Both the position numbers and the translations under genes were made by a program. From contig CAYSXZ010000057.1 in NCBI GenBank assembly GCA_964435235.1, positions 1 through 50,582 on the forward strand: a stretch of DNA of 50,582 bases, given 5' to 3'. Source of the stretch: JAVZJR01 sp964435235. GTDB taxonomy: Archaea; Micrarchaeota; Micrarchaeia; Anstonellales; Bilamarchaeaceae. This document shows, piece after piece, positions 31,125-39,708 of the stretch (positions are counted from its first letter, which is position 1; every line of letters begins with the position of its first letter). The notes under the pieces were generated by a model. That model had not been told where the DNA came from. It saw nothing but the letters and a program-made list of their open reading frames with translations, and ran no database searches.

Positions 31125-31508
31125 TTGGTGTTAACCTACAAAAAAGGATCAAAGGCTGAAAGGGAGCTAATAGAATACTTTTTACAAAAAGGATATTCGG
31201 TAATAAGAGCTGCAGGAAGCGGAGTTAATTCTCTCAGCCCTGATATTCTCGCATTTAAACGCGGTATGCAGTTTGCATTTGAGTCAAAGGCAGTAGAGAA
31301 AGAAAACCTGAACATCGAACACAGACAGTTTATGAACCTTAAAAAATGGGAGGAGAATACTGGGATAACATGCTATGTGGCATGGAGGCATAGCGGAAGA
31401 CGATGGAGATTTATTCCACTTTCCCTATTCAACGAAAATAAAAAGAGTTTCGGTATTTCTTGGAAAACTGCTAGCGAAATTGGAAAACAATTGGAAGAAT
31501 TTGTTTGA
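31125..31508 (+). CDS. hjc: Archaeal Holliday junction resolvase Hjc
   Basis: Structure-specific endonuclease that cuts four-way DNA junctions in recombination and repair. The 127-residue protein shows KGSKAERELIEYFLQKGYSV with the catalytic Glu, AAGSG, PDILAFKRG with the catalytic Asp, and FESKAVE with Glu-x-Lys. The start is TTG at 31125 or GTG at 31128; both lie within 5 nt of the ppsA stop, so the two genes are transcribed together. Confidence 0.93.
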   Translation: MVLTYKKGSKAERELIEYFLQKGYSVIRAAGSGVNSLSPDILAFKRGMQFAFESKAVEKENLNIEHRQFMNLKKWEENTGITCYVAWRHSGRRWRFIPLSLFNENKKSFGISWKTASEIGKQLEEFV

Positions 31509-31540
31509 ACCTATTTGTTTCTGCATTTTTAATTGCATTT

Positions 31541-32323
31541 TTAATATATCTGCTTGTTTATCTCTTTAGTTAGAAATTCTGCTTCCTTTACGGCTGCCTC
31601 GACTGGGTTGCCGCCTCTCTTTCTCCAAGCATATGCAATCCCTGAAGAAGAATTTACCCTATGAATGAATGGGTTTTCTTTTAACACTGAGAGAATTTCA
31701 AGAGAGCCACCTTGAGCACCAATTCCTGGAATAAGAAATGGAGTGTTATTACCAACAATGTTTACGACCTTTTGAAGGGCTTCCTGCGATGTAGCTCCCA
31801 CAACAATTCCAGCACCCCAGACGGCTGCTTTTCTGCAAATTTCTTCATATAGAAAAGAACCATTTTCAAGCCTTAATTCTTGAAAATCCTTCGCCCCAGG
31901 ATTGCTAGTCCTTCCGAGAAGATAAACAACCCTCCCATCGCGTAGAAAAGGCCTTACAGAATCTTCTCCCATGTAAGGAGAAACAGTTACGGCATCCGCC
32001 CCCCAGAAATCAAAAACCTCACGCGCGTAGGCTTCGCTGCTTTTTCCTATATCTCCTCTCTTTGCGTCTAATATAACAAATGTTTCTTTTATGTATCTGT
32101 CTATTATTTTCTTCAAGATTTTTAGGCCATTAAAACCCATAGCAGCAAAATACGCATAGTTTGGTTTTATTGCTGATATAAGTTTTCTTTCTATCAGCGC
32201 ATCAGCGATGGATGTGTAATATTTGTACACGTCTCTTTCCTCTCCAGTCGGGTCGATTCCAAAACAGAGAATCGAGTTGTTTTTCTTAGCAAGTTCCTCT
32301 AATTTCTTTACTAGTCCACTCAT
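31541..32323 (-). CDS. pyrF: Orotidine 5'-phosphate decarboxylase
   Basis: Last step of UMP synthesis. The 260-residue protein belongs to the longer OMPDC group: CFGIDPT at the N terminus, the catalytic DAKRGDIG around residue 90, SPYMGEDS and PGIGAQGG. It overlaps pyrE by 4 nt, so the two final steps of the pathway are made from one message, as in several archaea; the fused eukaryotic UMP synthase combines the same pair. Confidence 0.95.
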   Translation of the reverse strand: MSGLVKKLEELAKKNNSILCFGIDPTGEERDVYKYYTSIADALIERKLISAIKPNYAYFAAMGFNGLKILKKIIDRYIKETFVILDAKRGDIGKSSEAYAREVFDFWGADAVTVSPYMGEDSVRPFLRDGRVVYLLGRTSNPGAKDFQELRLENGSFLYEEICRKAAVWGAGIVVGATSQEALQKVVNIVGNNTPFLIPGIGAQGGSLEILSVLKENPFIHRVNSSSGIAYAWRKRGGNPVEAAVKEAEFLTKEINKQIY

Positions 32324-33003
32324 AGCAGCACGACCTCTTTTGCACCGTACTTCTTGAAATACTCTTCTACCTTTCTAGCGATTTCGATGCCTGGCTGAAT
32401 CTTTTTGTATGCTAAGGGAAGAATTTCGGTTGCATCACTTAACGTCATATACCTCACACCAATCTCACTCATTGCTTCCTCCACAGTTCTACCATCATCA
32501 CGTTTTTCCAACCTATTTGTTAAACTCATAGCGGCGGATATGTCGACATTTGCTTTTCTAAGAGTTTCTATAGTCGAGATGAGCGAGCTACCGCTAGTAG
32601 TGACATCCTCTATTACTACTGTTTTTCCTTTTGGCATGCCGAGAAAAAATTTATCCTTCGGGTCGCCGTGTTCTTTTGGCTTTCCCCTTCCCATAGGAAG
32701 AGCATATCTTCCAGGAGCGTAGTCTTTTTGCTTCTTTGCCCATTTGAATTGCGTTATAATTGCGAGCTTGGTTGCACCTTCTGGAACGCCATAAAAGCAA
32801 TCTGGGTTGAGTTTTTGTTTTTTTACAAATGATATTATGAAATCTGTAAGTTTGTCAGTAAGATAAACGTCCTCGCTGACCGTCCTCCAATTGACGTACC
32901 AGTGCGACTCCCTTCCAGATTTTAGAGTTATTGGTTTTTCAAAAAATCCAACTACATTATTCTCAAGAATAAATTTATTGAATTCTTCTTTGCTGAAAAC
33001 CAT
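32320..33003 (-). CDS. pyrE: Orotate phosphoribosyltransferase
   Basis: Attaches orotate to PRPP to give OMP. From the chosen start MVFSKEEF the protein has 227 residues. The PRPP-binding motif is TVVIEDVTTSGSSLI and the substrate region is FYGVPEGATKLA. A longer in-frame extension of 42 codons exists but overlaps the end of the beta-propeller gene in another frame and looks unlike protein, so it was rejected. The stop overlaps the pyrF start. Confidence 0.93.
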   Translation of the reverse strand: MVFSKEEFNKFILENNVVGFFEKPITLKSGRESHWYVNWRTVSEDVYLTDKLTDFIISFVKKQKLNPDCFYGVPEGATKLAIITQFKWAKKQKDYAPGRYALPMGRGKPKEHGDPKDKFFLGMPKGKTVVIEDVTTSGSSLISTIETLRKANVDISAAMSLTNRLEKRDDGRTVEEAMSEIGVRYMTLSDATEILPLAYKKIQPGIEIARKVEEYFKKYGAKEVVLL

Positions 33004-33005
33004 CT

Positions 33006-34658
33006 CTACTTTCCTCCCGGGATCTTCTTTACAAATCTTGTATAAATAAACCATATCGCTAATAGCAACAATCCCCCTACAATACCAATAAATAATGGGT
33101 CGACGCCGGCCCGTGCAACGGTAAGCCAACGCACGTCATCGGTAAATCCAATCTTGCTAACCGTTAATTTATAAGAACCCGGTTCTTTCAGGGTGATGGT
33201 TATGTTCTTATTACCTGTGTAGTTTTTTCCATCTATACTAAGAGTGAATCTATCAACAGGAGAGCCGTCTTCTTTGCTATTTACGTATATAGTAAACGGT
33301 TTATCTTCTATAGGTTCTTCAGATTTAGTAATTATAAAAGAATCAAGAGGAGCGTTTGGATCCTTTACGACACTAACAGATGTATATACGCCTGTTTCTT
33401 CGCCGTTTCTATCAGCAACCTTACAGGATATTGTGTTAAGCCCATCCACCAATTCTCTGTTCGGGTCTATTATAAACATCCAACTTCCATTTTCGCTAGT
33501 ATTTGCTTCTACCCATCCAAGGTTATTTATGTTTACGTAGACTTGCTGCGAGCCGGTCTCTGAAACAGACCGTCCTTGTACAACTACTTCTTTTTTTCCT
33601 ACAAATGTGCCATCTACAGGAGAGTCTATAGAACAAGCCCTTTCAACTGTAAAGGAATATACAGAACCTTCAGAAGAACCTACAATTACTCTATTTTGAT
33701 AAAAAAGAGGAGAATCAACCCTTCCGCTTACAGAGTTTTTCCAAATTACATCACCGGACTCCGTATCTAGCGCATATAGATTACCGTCTGTGCAACCTAC
33801 GAACACGGCATTCCTAGCACCGATTATACCTTTTCCTGGTTGCGAAACTGAAGCCGTTGAAAGCTTAATCTTCCATTTGATGTTTCCGTCGGTAGCATCG
33901 ACCGCATAGAAATTACCATCTGTGCTCCCGAAAAATACAGTATTGTCTGCTAGAAGAGGTGTTGTTAGGACCCAACCGTTCGTAAGTACAGTCCACCTTT
34001 CGTAACCAGTATTTAGATTATATGCATGGAGCTTATTGTCTAATGCACCTACATAAACCATAGAGAGGGATTCGCTCGTAATTGGATTAGAATTCCAGAA
34101 ATTTCCAAAATCGAGTGATTTTTCCCATTGCTTTTTACCATCCAAATCAAGTTTTGTCAGAGTATCGCCGGCTCCGACAAGTAGATAGGTCGACTCTACA
34201 TCTAGAACTGTTGGTGGTTTTCTTGTTTCGTAAATTTTACTTCCCTCGCCGCTTTTTGTTATTCTATAAATACCATTCGATGTTGCTACATATAGATAGT
34301 TCGAATTAGAATCTATCGCATAAATATAGGTTGTATTGTAGAGCTTTTTTAAGTCGAGCTCCCATCTTATCTTCCCATCCTTTTCTATCCTTACTATCCT
34401 TCCGCTTGTTGCAGCGGATACGAGTTCCCCGTCGAATAAAGAGATATCTACAATCTTTTTTCCAACCAGAACATTCCAGACCTTCGCACCCGTCGAAGGA
34501 TTAATAGCATAAACTTTGCCGTCACCCGAACCAATGACAACATTCTTTTCAAAATAAACTGGTTTAGTAACTACCTCGCTGCCAACACTAATTTGCCACG
34601 CAAGAGAAGCAAAAGAGAAAGAAGCAAAGAGCAGTATAAGAAGGAGAATCTTCTTCAT
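33006..34658 (-). CDS. Secreted PQQ-like beta-propeller protein with membrane anchor
   Basis: A 550-residue exported protein. A signal peptide covers residues 1-18. About seven PQQ/BamB-type blades follow, each with a pattern like GDGKVYAINPSTGAKVW or DGNLYALDTESGDVIW. One or two Ig-like beta domains (roughly residues 345-510) come next, and a C-terminal transmembrane helix IGIVGGLLLLAIWFIY with a basic tail holds the protein in the membrane. Propellers of this class bind proteins or sugars; an actual PQQ enzyme is unlikely because catalytic residues are absent. Two nt separate its stop from pyrE. Confidence 0.85.
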   Translation of the reverse strand: MKKILLLILLFASFSFASLAWQISVGSEVVTKPVYFEKNVVIGSGDGKVYAINPSTGAKVWNVLVGKKIVDISLFDGELVSAATSGRIVRIEKDGKIRWELDLKKLYNTTYIYAIDSNSNYLYVATSNGIYRITKSGEGSKIYETRKPPTVLDVESTYLLVGAGDTLTKLDLDGKKQWEKSLDFGNFWNSNPITSESLSMVYVGALDNKLHAYNLNTGYERWTVLTNGWVLTTPLLADNTVFFGSTDGNFYAVDATDGNIKWKIKLSTASVSQPGKGIIGARNAVFVGCTDGNLYALDTESGDVIWKNSVSGRVDSPLFYQNRVIVGSSEGSVYSFTVERACSIDSPVDGTFVGKKEVVVQGRSVSETGSQQVYVNINNLGWVEANTSENGSWMFIIDPNRELVDGLNTISCKVADRNGEETGVYTSVSVVKDPNAPLDSFIITKSEEPIEDKPFTIYVNSKEDGSPVDRFTLSIDGKNYTGNKNITITLKEPGSYKLTVSKIGFTDDVRWLTVARAGVDPLFIGIVGGLLLLAIWFIYTRFVKKIPGGK

Positions 34659-34662
34659 GTAC

Positions 34663-35136
34663 TCAGCCTTTCAGAAGAGAATCGTGTTTTCCGCTGTCTA
34701 TCTCTTTTATAATCTCTTTGCCGTTTTTTCCATCTATCGTTACCCCCAAACTAACGCAGGTACCACAGACCTCTTTAAGCGTAGCTTTTAAGTCTTTGCC
34801 GAGCGAATTGCCTTTTGACCTGGCTATTTTTACGGCTTGTTCTATAGAGATGTTGCCTCCTGGCGCTTCTCTATTACCAGCTCCTTTTTCTATGCCTGCC
34901 TCTCTTTTCACGAGTTCTGCAGTTGGTGGTGTTCCGACTTCGATACGAAATGATTTTTTATCTGTGTCCACTATTACTTTTATCGGAACCTTCATACCAG
35001 CAAAATCTTTTGTAGCCTCGTTTATCTTTGAAACTACCTGCCCACCGTTTATGCCTAAAGGTCCAAGCGCTGGACCTAACGGCGGACCTGCAGTTGCCTT
35101 TCCCCCATCTACTATTGCACTGATGATCTTTTCCAT
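34663..35136 (-). CDS. rpl11: 50S ribosomal protein uL11
   Basis: Protein of the ribosomal stalk base that binds the GTPase-associated region of 23S rRNA. The 157-residue archaeal form shows GGKATAGPPLGPALGPLGI, the PPTAELVKREAG segment and the C-terminal RNA-binding helices with KEVCGTCVSLGVTIDG. CGGGAG precedes the start by several bases. It does not sit with uL1 and uL10 as in many archaea; its downstream neighbour is the beta-propeller gene 4 nt away. Confidence 0.96.
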   Translation of the reverse strand: MEKIISAIVDGGKATAGPPLGPALGPLGINGGQVVSKINEATKDFAGMKVPIKVIVDTDKKSFRIEVGTPPTAELVKREAGIEKGAGNREAPGGNISIEQAVKIARSKGNSLGKDLKATLKEVCGTCVSLGVTIDGKNGKEIIKEIDSGKHDSLLKG

Positions 35137-35187
35137 TTTAATCTCCCGGTAAATTAGAATAGAGTTGATTAGCCTTTGCTTGATTAG

Positions 35188-35197
35188 ATTTATAAAT
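35188..35197. promoter_or_regulatory. Palindromic TATA box shared by rpl11 and the divergent small gene
   Basis: ATTTATAAAT is its own reverse complement and lies about 50 nt from both start codons (35136 on the minus strand, 35239 on the plus strand). One TATA element could drive both directions. Confidence 0.45.
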
Positions 35198-35238
35198 ATT
35201 AATTACAATAGCATAACGCCCATGCAAGGTGATCAAAT

Positions 35239-35538
35239 ATGGTTGCTGTACAAATATCTAATCAAATACCTAATACTACAAATACGCAAGCCATAAAACC
35301 TAGGTCTTCTGATAGGTTGTTTAGACACCCGCCTCTTTCGATACATGAAGAAAAGACAGAAAAAATAAGAAGACCGATGATATTCATTGTAAAGGACAAC
35401 ATTACTGAAGATCTGCGGGATCGGGTAAAAAAAGAAACAAAAAACGAAAACGAAAAAAATGACGCTGACTGGCAGTATGTAAAAAGACTCGAGCGTAAAT
35501 TTAAGATGGAAGAGCGAAAAACAGCTATTCAACTGTAA
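35239..35538 (+). CDS. Hypothetical protein (99 aa)
   Basis: Ninety-nine polar residues with a disordered N terminus and a Lys/Glu-rich helical second half (LRDRVKKETKNENEKND and following). No family is recognised. Support comes from a TATA box at 35188-35197 and an AGGTGA ribosome-binding site 7 nt before the ATG. Its end overlaps the convergent glmS gene by 14 nt. Confidence 0.5.
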   Translation: MVAVQISNQIPNTTNTQAIKPRSSDRLFRHPPLSIHEEKTEKIRRPMIFIVKDNITEDLRDRVKKETKNENEKNDADWQYVKRLERKFKMEERKTAIQL

Positions 35539-37261
35539 TAGATTTTGCAAGATTTCTTGGCTTGTCCGGATTATTACCGCGAAGAACACTGACGTGATAT
35601 GCAAGAAGTTGAAGTGGTATTATCTCAGCAAATGGATAAAGGTCCTTATCTATTTTTGGTAGGGTAATAATATAATCGCTTACTTTTATTACGTCAGGAT
35701 TGTCAGTCACGCTTACAACTACCGCCCCTCTTGCCTTCGTCTCTTTAATACTTCCGATAATCTTCACTGCCGTTTCATCGTCAGGCGCTATAGCTATCAC
35801 TGGAACTCCACGTGTTATTAGACTAAGGGTTCCATGCTTCAATTCTCCGCTTGGATATGCTTCCGAATGAATATAAGATATTTCCTTGAATTTAAGAGAA
35901 CCTTCGTATGCAATTGGAACATTCAATCCCTTTCCTATGAAGAAGACATCATGTACATCCTTCAATTTTATAGCAATCTCCTTTATCTCCCTCTCCTTTT
36001 CGAGCATGTCTGATATTATCTTACTAAGTCCATTGAGTTTCTCCTTTGAGTAGACAAGCAGGTAAGCGACTGCTAGCTGTGCTGTGAATGTTTTGGTTGC
36101 TGCGACGCCTATCTCTGGACCAACGTTGAGATAAACCAAGGCGTCAGCCATTCTCGTAATGCTCGAACCGACAACGTTTGTTATTCCAAGAATCCTTGCT
36201 CCATTTTCCTTTGCGAATCTAACAGCCTGCAGAACATCAGCAGTCTCACCGCTTTGTGTTATTGCTACGACAAGCGTTTTATTATCCGGGCGAGCTATGA
36301 ACGAATAATCGCTTGCGATGAAAGCGTGGGCTAACTTTCCCTTTCTTGTAAGAAGATAACTCAAAAGAAGGCCAGCATGGTATGAAGTTCCACATGCAAT
36401 TATATCGATGCGTTCATAATTATCTATCAATTTTTTTGCCACGCTTACATCCGTCGCAAGAGTTTCATTAATAAAATGCCTTTGATCATTTATCTCTTTA
36501 AGCATGAAATGGGGGTAGCCTCCCTTTTCTGCCATCTCCATGTCCCAATCAACAACAACCGATTTTCTTTCCACTCTATTGCCAGAGATGTCTGATATTT
36601 TATAACCTGTTTTCGAAAGTATTGCTACATCGCCATCCTCAAGCGGAACAAAGGTTTTGGTATAATTGAGCATCGCTGGTATATCTGAAGCGCAGAACAT
36701 CTCCCCTTTTCCTACACCTATTATAAGCGGGCTTCCGTTCCTAGCTGCATATATTCTTTTTATATCCTCTGCAAATATTGCTAGTATGGCATAAGTACCC
36801 TTTACTCTTGCGAGAGATTTTATGAAGGCATAGAATGGTTTATCTGTTTTTAATTGCTCTTCTATGAGATGCGCTATTATTTCAGAATCAGTGTCGGATG
36901 AAAATTTATGTCCCTTTGCAGCAAGTTCTTCCTTTAGTTCGATATAATTTTCGATAACTCCGTTATGCACTAATGTAACGGATTTTTTGCAGTCAAAATG
37001 CGGGTGTGCATTTTCTCTGCATGGAGCGCCATGAGTAGCCCATCTTGTATGCCCAATGCCAACGTGGCCATCTAATGTCATAAAACCAAGATCAACTGAG
37101 ACTTGCGATACGCTGCCTTTGTCTTTTCTTATTTCTAAACTATATTCGTTTGCAACCGCAACGCCAACGGAATCATAACCGCGATATTCGAGGTGTTTAA
37201 GTCCTTTTACTAGTACGTCTGAAGCCCTTTTCCCTCCTACGTACCCTATGATACCGCACAA
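35525..37261 (-). CDS. glmS: Glutamine--fructose-6-phosphate aminotransferase
   Basis: Makes glucosamine-6-phosphate for surface polysaccharides and glycoprotein sugars. The N-terminal amidotransferase domain must begin with Met-Cys; the codon before Cys in CGIIGYVGG is TTG at 37261, so the protein starts there with 578 residues. Both SIS domains are present, with CGTSYHAGLL and TQSGETADVLQAV in the first and SEAYPSGELKHG in the second, and the C-terminal NLAKSITVE is canonical. A TATA-like TTTAAATAAT about 80 nt upstream suggests a leader. No glmS ribozyme is seen. Confidence 0.95.
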   Translation of the reverse strand: MCGIIGYVGGKRASDVLVKGLKHLEYRGYDSVGVAVANEYSLEIRKDKGSVSQVSVDLGFMTLDGHVGIGHTRWATHGAPCRENAHPHFDCKKSVTLVHNGVIENYIELKEELAAKGHKFSSDTDSEIIAHLIEEQLKTDKPFYAFIKSLARVKGTYAILAIFAEDIKRIYAARNGSPLIIGVGKGEMFCASDIPAMLNYTKTFVPLEDGDVAILSKTGYKISDISGNRVERKSVVVDWDMEMAEKGGYPHFMLKEINDQRHFINETLATDVSVAKKLIDNYERIDIIACGTSYHAGLLLSYLLTRKGKLAHAFIASDYSFIARPDNKTLVVAITQSGETADVLQAVRFAKENGARILGITNVVGSSITRMADALVYLNVGPEIGVAATKTFTAQLAVAYLLVYSKEKLNGLSKIISDMLEKEREIKEIAIKLKDVHDVFFIGKGLNVPIAYEGSLKFKEISYIHSEAYPSGELKHGTLSLITRGVPVIAIAPDDETAVKIIGSIKETKARGAVVVSVTDNPDVIKVSDYIITLPKIDKDLYPFAEIIPLQLLAYHVSVLRGNNPDKPRNLAKSITVE

Positions 37262-37409
37262 TATAATCACACTCCAAACACGACAACGTAACGACGACAA
37301 TACGATGATGCCAAAATGTAATGATATCGATAGCAATATTATTTAAAGAGTTAGGGAATAATTAATTTCTCTTTAATGCGTCTTAATGCGTCTGTCGAAG
37401 GGTGAGAAA

Positions 37410-37970
37410 ATGATTGGTAAGATTGAATCGCAGAGGCTTTTGGATGGAAATAAAAGATATGTGGAAAATAAACTGACCGAAAAGAATATGCCCGAAACTA
37501 GAAAGCAACTCGTGTCTGGTCAGCATCCTTTTGCTACGGTGATAACATGCTCGGATTCCAGAGTTGTACCATCATACATATTCGACACGAATATCGGCGA
37601 GATATTCAAAATAGAAACTGCTGGGAATGTCCTAGATAAGGTTTCATTAGGAAGCCTAGAATATGGCGTAGACCACCTTAATACTCCGCTCGTCGTTATC
37701 CTCGCGCACACAAAGTGTGGCGCAGTTACTGCTGCATGCAGCGGAGGGCATGCTGAAGGAAACATCGCAACGATCGTAAAGAAGATAAAACCAGCAGCGA
37801 AAAAGGCAAAGAACGATATAGAAAAAGCAACAGATATAAACGCAATAAGAGTGAAAGAAGAGATATTGAGAAAGAGCGCTATTACAAAGAAAAGGGTTGA
37901 GGAAGGAAGAGTAAAAATTGTTGTTATGAAATATGACCTCGATACAGGAGAGGTAAAACTACTGGAGTAA
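37410..37970 (+). CDS. Beta-class carbonic anhydrase
   Basis: Zinc enzyme interconverting CO2 and bicarbonate. The 186-residue protein has the zinc ligands in ITCSDSRVVPS (Cys and the Asp-Arg dyad) and in LAHTKCGAVTAA (His and Cys). The chosen ATG has GGGTGAG 5 nt upstream; an ATG eight codons earlier is possible. The prf1 gene follows after 4 nt. The link to carboxylating enzymes here, if any, is not shown by context. Confidence 0.93.
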   Translation: MIGKIESQRLLDGNKRYVENKLTEKNMPETRKQLVSGQHPFATVITCSDSRVVPSYIFDTNIGEIFKIETAGNVLDKVSLGSLEYGVDHLNTPLVVILAHTKCGAVTAACSGGHAEGNIATIVKKIKPAAKKAKNDIEKATDINAIRVKEEILRKSAITKKRVEEGRVKIVVMKYDLDTGEVKLLE

Positions 37971-37974
37971 TCAA

Positions 37975-39192
37975 ATGGCTGAAAAAACCAAGAGCGAGAA
38001 GCTTTACGAATTAAAAAAATGGGTGCGAACCCTTTCTGGATATATGGGCAGCGGAACGCAACTCATATCTGTCTACATACCCGCAGGCTCTCCGGTACAT
38101 GAGATGAGTAATAAATTAAGAGAAGAGATGAGTCAAGCAAGCAATATAAAGTCAAAGCAGACAAGGACAAATGTTTTAGGGGCGTTAGAAAGAATAATAA
38201 ACTACCTCAAACTTTTCAGACAAACGCCGCCAAACGGGCTTGCGGTATTCGCAGGAAACATTTCTGACAATCCGGCAAAAGTGGACATACAACTTTTTTC
38301 TATAGAACCGCCAGAACCGTTAAGGATAGGAGCGTATAGGTGCGATTCGAAATTCTTTCTCGAGCCGCTTCAGAATATGACTGAGACCAAGGATAGTTAT
38401 GGAGTAGTTGTGATGGATGGAAGAGAAGCAACCATCGCAATAATTCGTGGTACCGAAACAAGAATAATAAAGAAACTTACGTCAACAGCTCACGCTAAGA
38501 TAAGAAAGGGTGGGCAAAGTGCTCGAAGATATGAGCGCCTCATAGAGGAAAGCATAGAAAAGTATTACAAACGAGTCGGAGAAAGCATGGATGAAGCATT
38601 TCTTGGTAAGGTAAAGGGAGTTATAATAGGAGGACCTGGACCAACAAAAGATTTCTTCGTAAAGATGAGTCCCTTCAATTATCAGATAAAGGTGTTGGGC
38701 GTAGTTGATACAGGATATACAGATGAGTACGGGGTGCGTGAAGTTCTTGAAAAGAGTGAAAGTATATTGGCAGAACAAGAAGCAGTAAAAGAAAAGATGC
38801 TTGTGGACAAATTTATAAAAGAGGTTGTGGGCGAAGGACTTGCTACTTATGGTGAGAAACAGGTTCGCGAGGCGATAGAAACAAAACAGGCGGAAAGGAT
38901 TTTGCTTTCAGAAGGACTTGATTACATAATTGCAGAATACAAATGCCTATCGTGTAACTATATTGAGAGAAAGATAACTAGAGAAAAACCAGCTGAGAGG
39001 ATAATTTGCAAGAAATGTAATTCTGAAATGCGACTTGAAAATCAAAAATTGCTTATAGATGACCTCGAAGAGCTTGCAAAGCAGAATGAAATACCGGTAG
39101 AGATAATATCCACAAATACAACAGAAGGCGCTCAGTTCTTGGCAGGATTTGGAGGGATTGGCGCTTTCTTGAGATACAAAACAAGGTCTTAA
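37975..39192 (+). CDS. prf1: Peptide chain release factor aRF1
   Basis: Recognises all three stop codons and triggers peptide release. The 405-residue archaeal/eukaryotic-type factor has NIKS (in QASNIKSKQTR) in the codon-recognition domain, the catalytic GGQ (in RKGGQSARRYERL) in the middle domain, and a C-terminal domain with a zinc-ribbon-like CLSCNY...CKKCNSE for partner binding. Standard stop codon use in all genes of this window agrees with a normal aRF1. It follows the carbonic anhydrase gene by 4 nt. Confidence 0.96.
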   Translation: MAEKTKSEKLYELKKWVRTLSGYMGSGTQLISVYIPAGSPVHEMSNKLREEMSQASNIKSKQTRTNVLGALERIINYLKLFRQTPPNGLAVFAGNISDNPAKVDIQLFSIEPPEPLRIGAYRCDSKFFLEPLQNMTETKDSYGVVVMDGREATIAIIRGTETRIIKKLTSTAHAKIRKGGQSARRYERLIEESIEKYYKRVGESMDEAFLGKVKGVIIGGPGPTKDFFVKMSPFNYQIKVLGVVDTGYTDEYGVREVLEKSESILAEQEAVKEKMLVDKFIKEVVGEGLATYGEKQVREAIETKQAERILLSEGLDYIIAEYKCLSCNYIERKITREKPAERIICKKCNSEMRLENQKLLIDDLEELAKQNEIPVEIISTNTTEGAQFLAGFGGIGAFLRYKTRS

Positions 39193-39199
39193 CTCTTTT

Positions 39200-39694
39200 T
39201 CATTTTTGTCTAAGACCGCACTGTCCTATGCCGTAATTCTCATTAACTCCGATTATTGCTGCTTTTGTGTAATATGTAGTATTAGAACCTTCCCTTATGT
39301 AAAGGCTGACGCTGTCAGGTCTATTAAGGATTTTTATACAGTTGCTTATTGTTTCTTTTTCAGTTTTTTCACTAATTCCTATATAGCAATCCTTGGCGTC
39401 AATAGACATATAGGTAACATCCCTTCCTGCAAAAGGAGCACTAGAAGCAAAATCTATGCCGCATTGCAAGATATTTCTTTTGACGATATCACTTGAAACA
39501 TTTCTTACATCCATTACGATATATGTCTTATTTGCAGTTCTAAATAGTTCAAGAAATGTTTCTTTGTTTATTTCTTGGCCCTTTTGAAACGTCTGTGAGC
39601 TACCATTTTCCAGAAAAAACAATCCGAAGAGTATAACCACTGCTACACCGAGTAGGAATACGATTATGGTCTTTACATCTCCTGATATCTCCAT
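39200..39694 (-). CDS. Membrane-anchored protein with Cys-containing extracellular domain
   Basis: About 164 residues from MEISGDVKTI. One transmembrane segment near the N terminus (IIVFLLGVAVVILFGLFFL) is followed by an exposed domain with four cysteines (ILQCGIDF, DAKDCYIGI, ISNCIKIL and GQCGLRQK). The same cysteine and TYYTKA/LYTAYLNKA pattern recurs at the C terminus of the 703-residue protein encoded next door. The two appear to be paralogous surface proteins of one operon. Function unknown. Confidence 0.6.
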   Translation of the reverse strand: MEISGDVKTIIVFLLGVAVVILFGLFFLENGSSQTFQKGQEINKETFLELFRTANKTYIVMDVRNVSSDIVKRNILQCGIDFASSAPFAGRDVTYMSIDAKDCYIGISEKTEKETISNCIKILNRPDSVSLYIREGSNTTYYTKAAIIGVNENYGIGQCGLRQK

Positions 39695-39708
39695 AATATC
39701 ACTCCTAG

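Noticed and set aside
37262..37340. glmS ribozyme or riboswitch upstream of glmS
   Set aside because: The leader is short and shows no pseudoknot-like pairing typical of that ribozyme.
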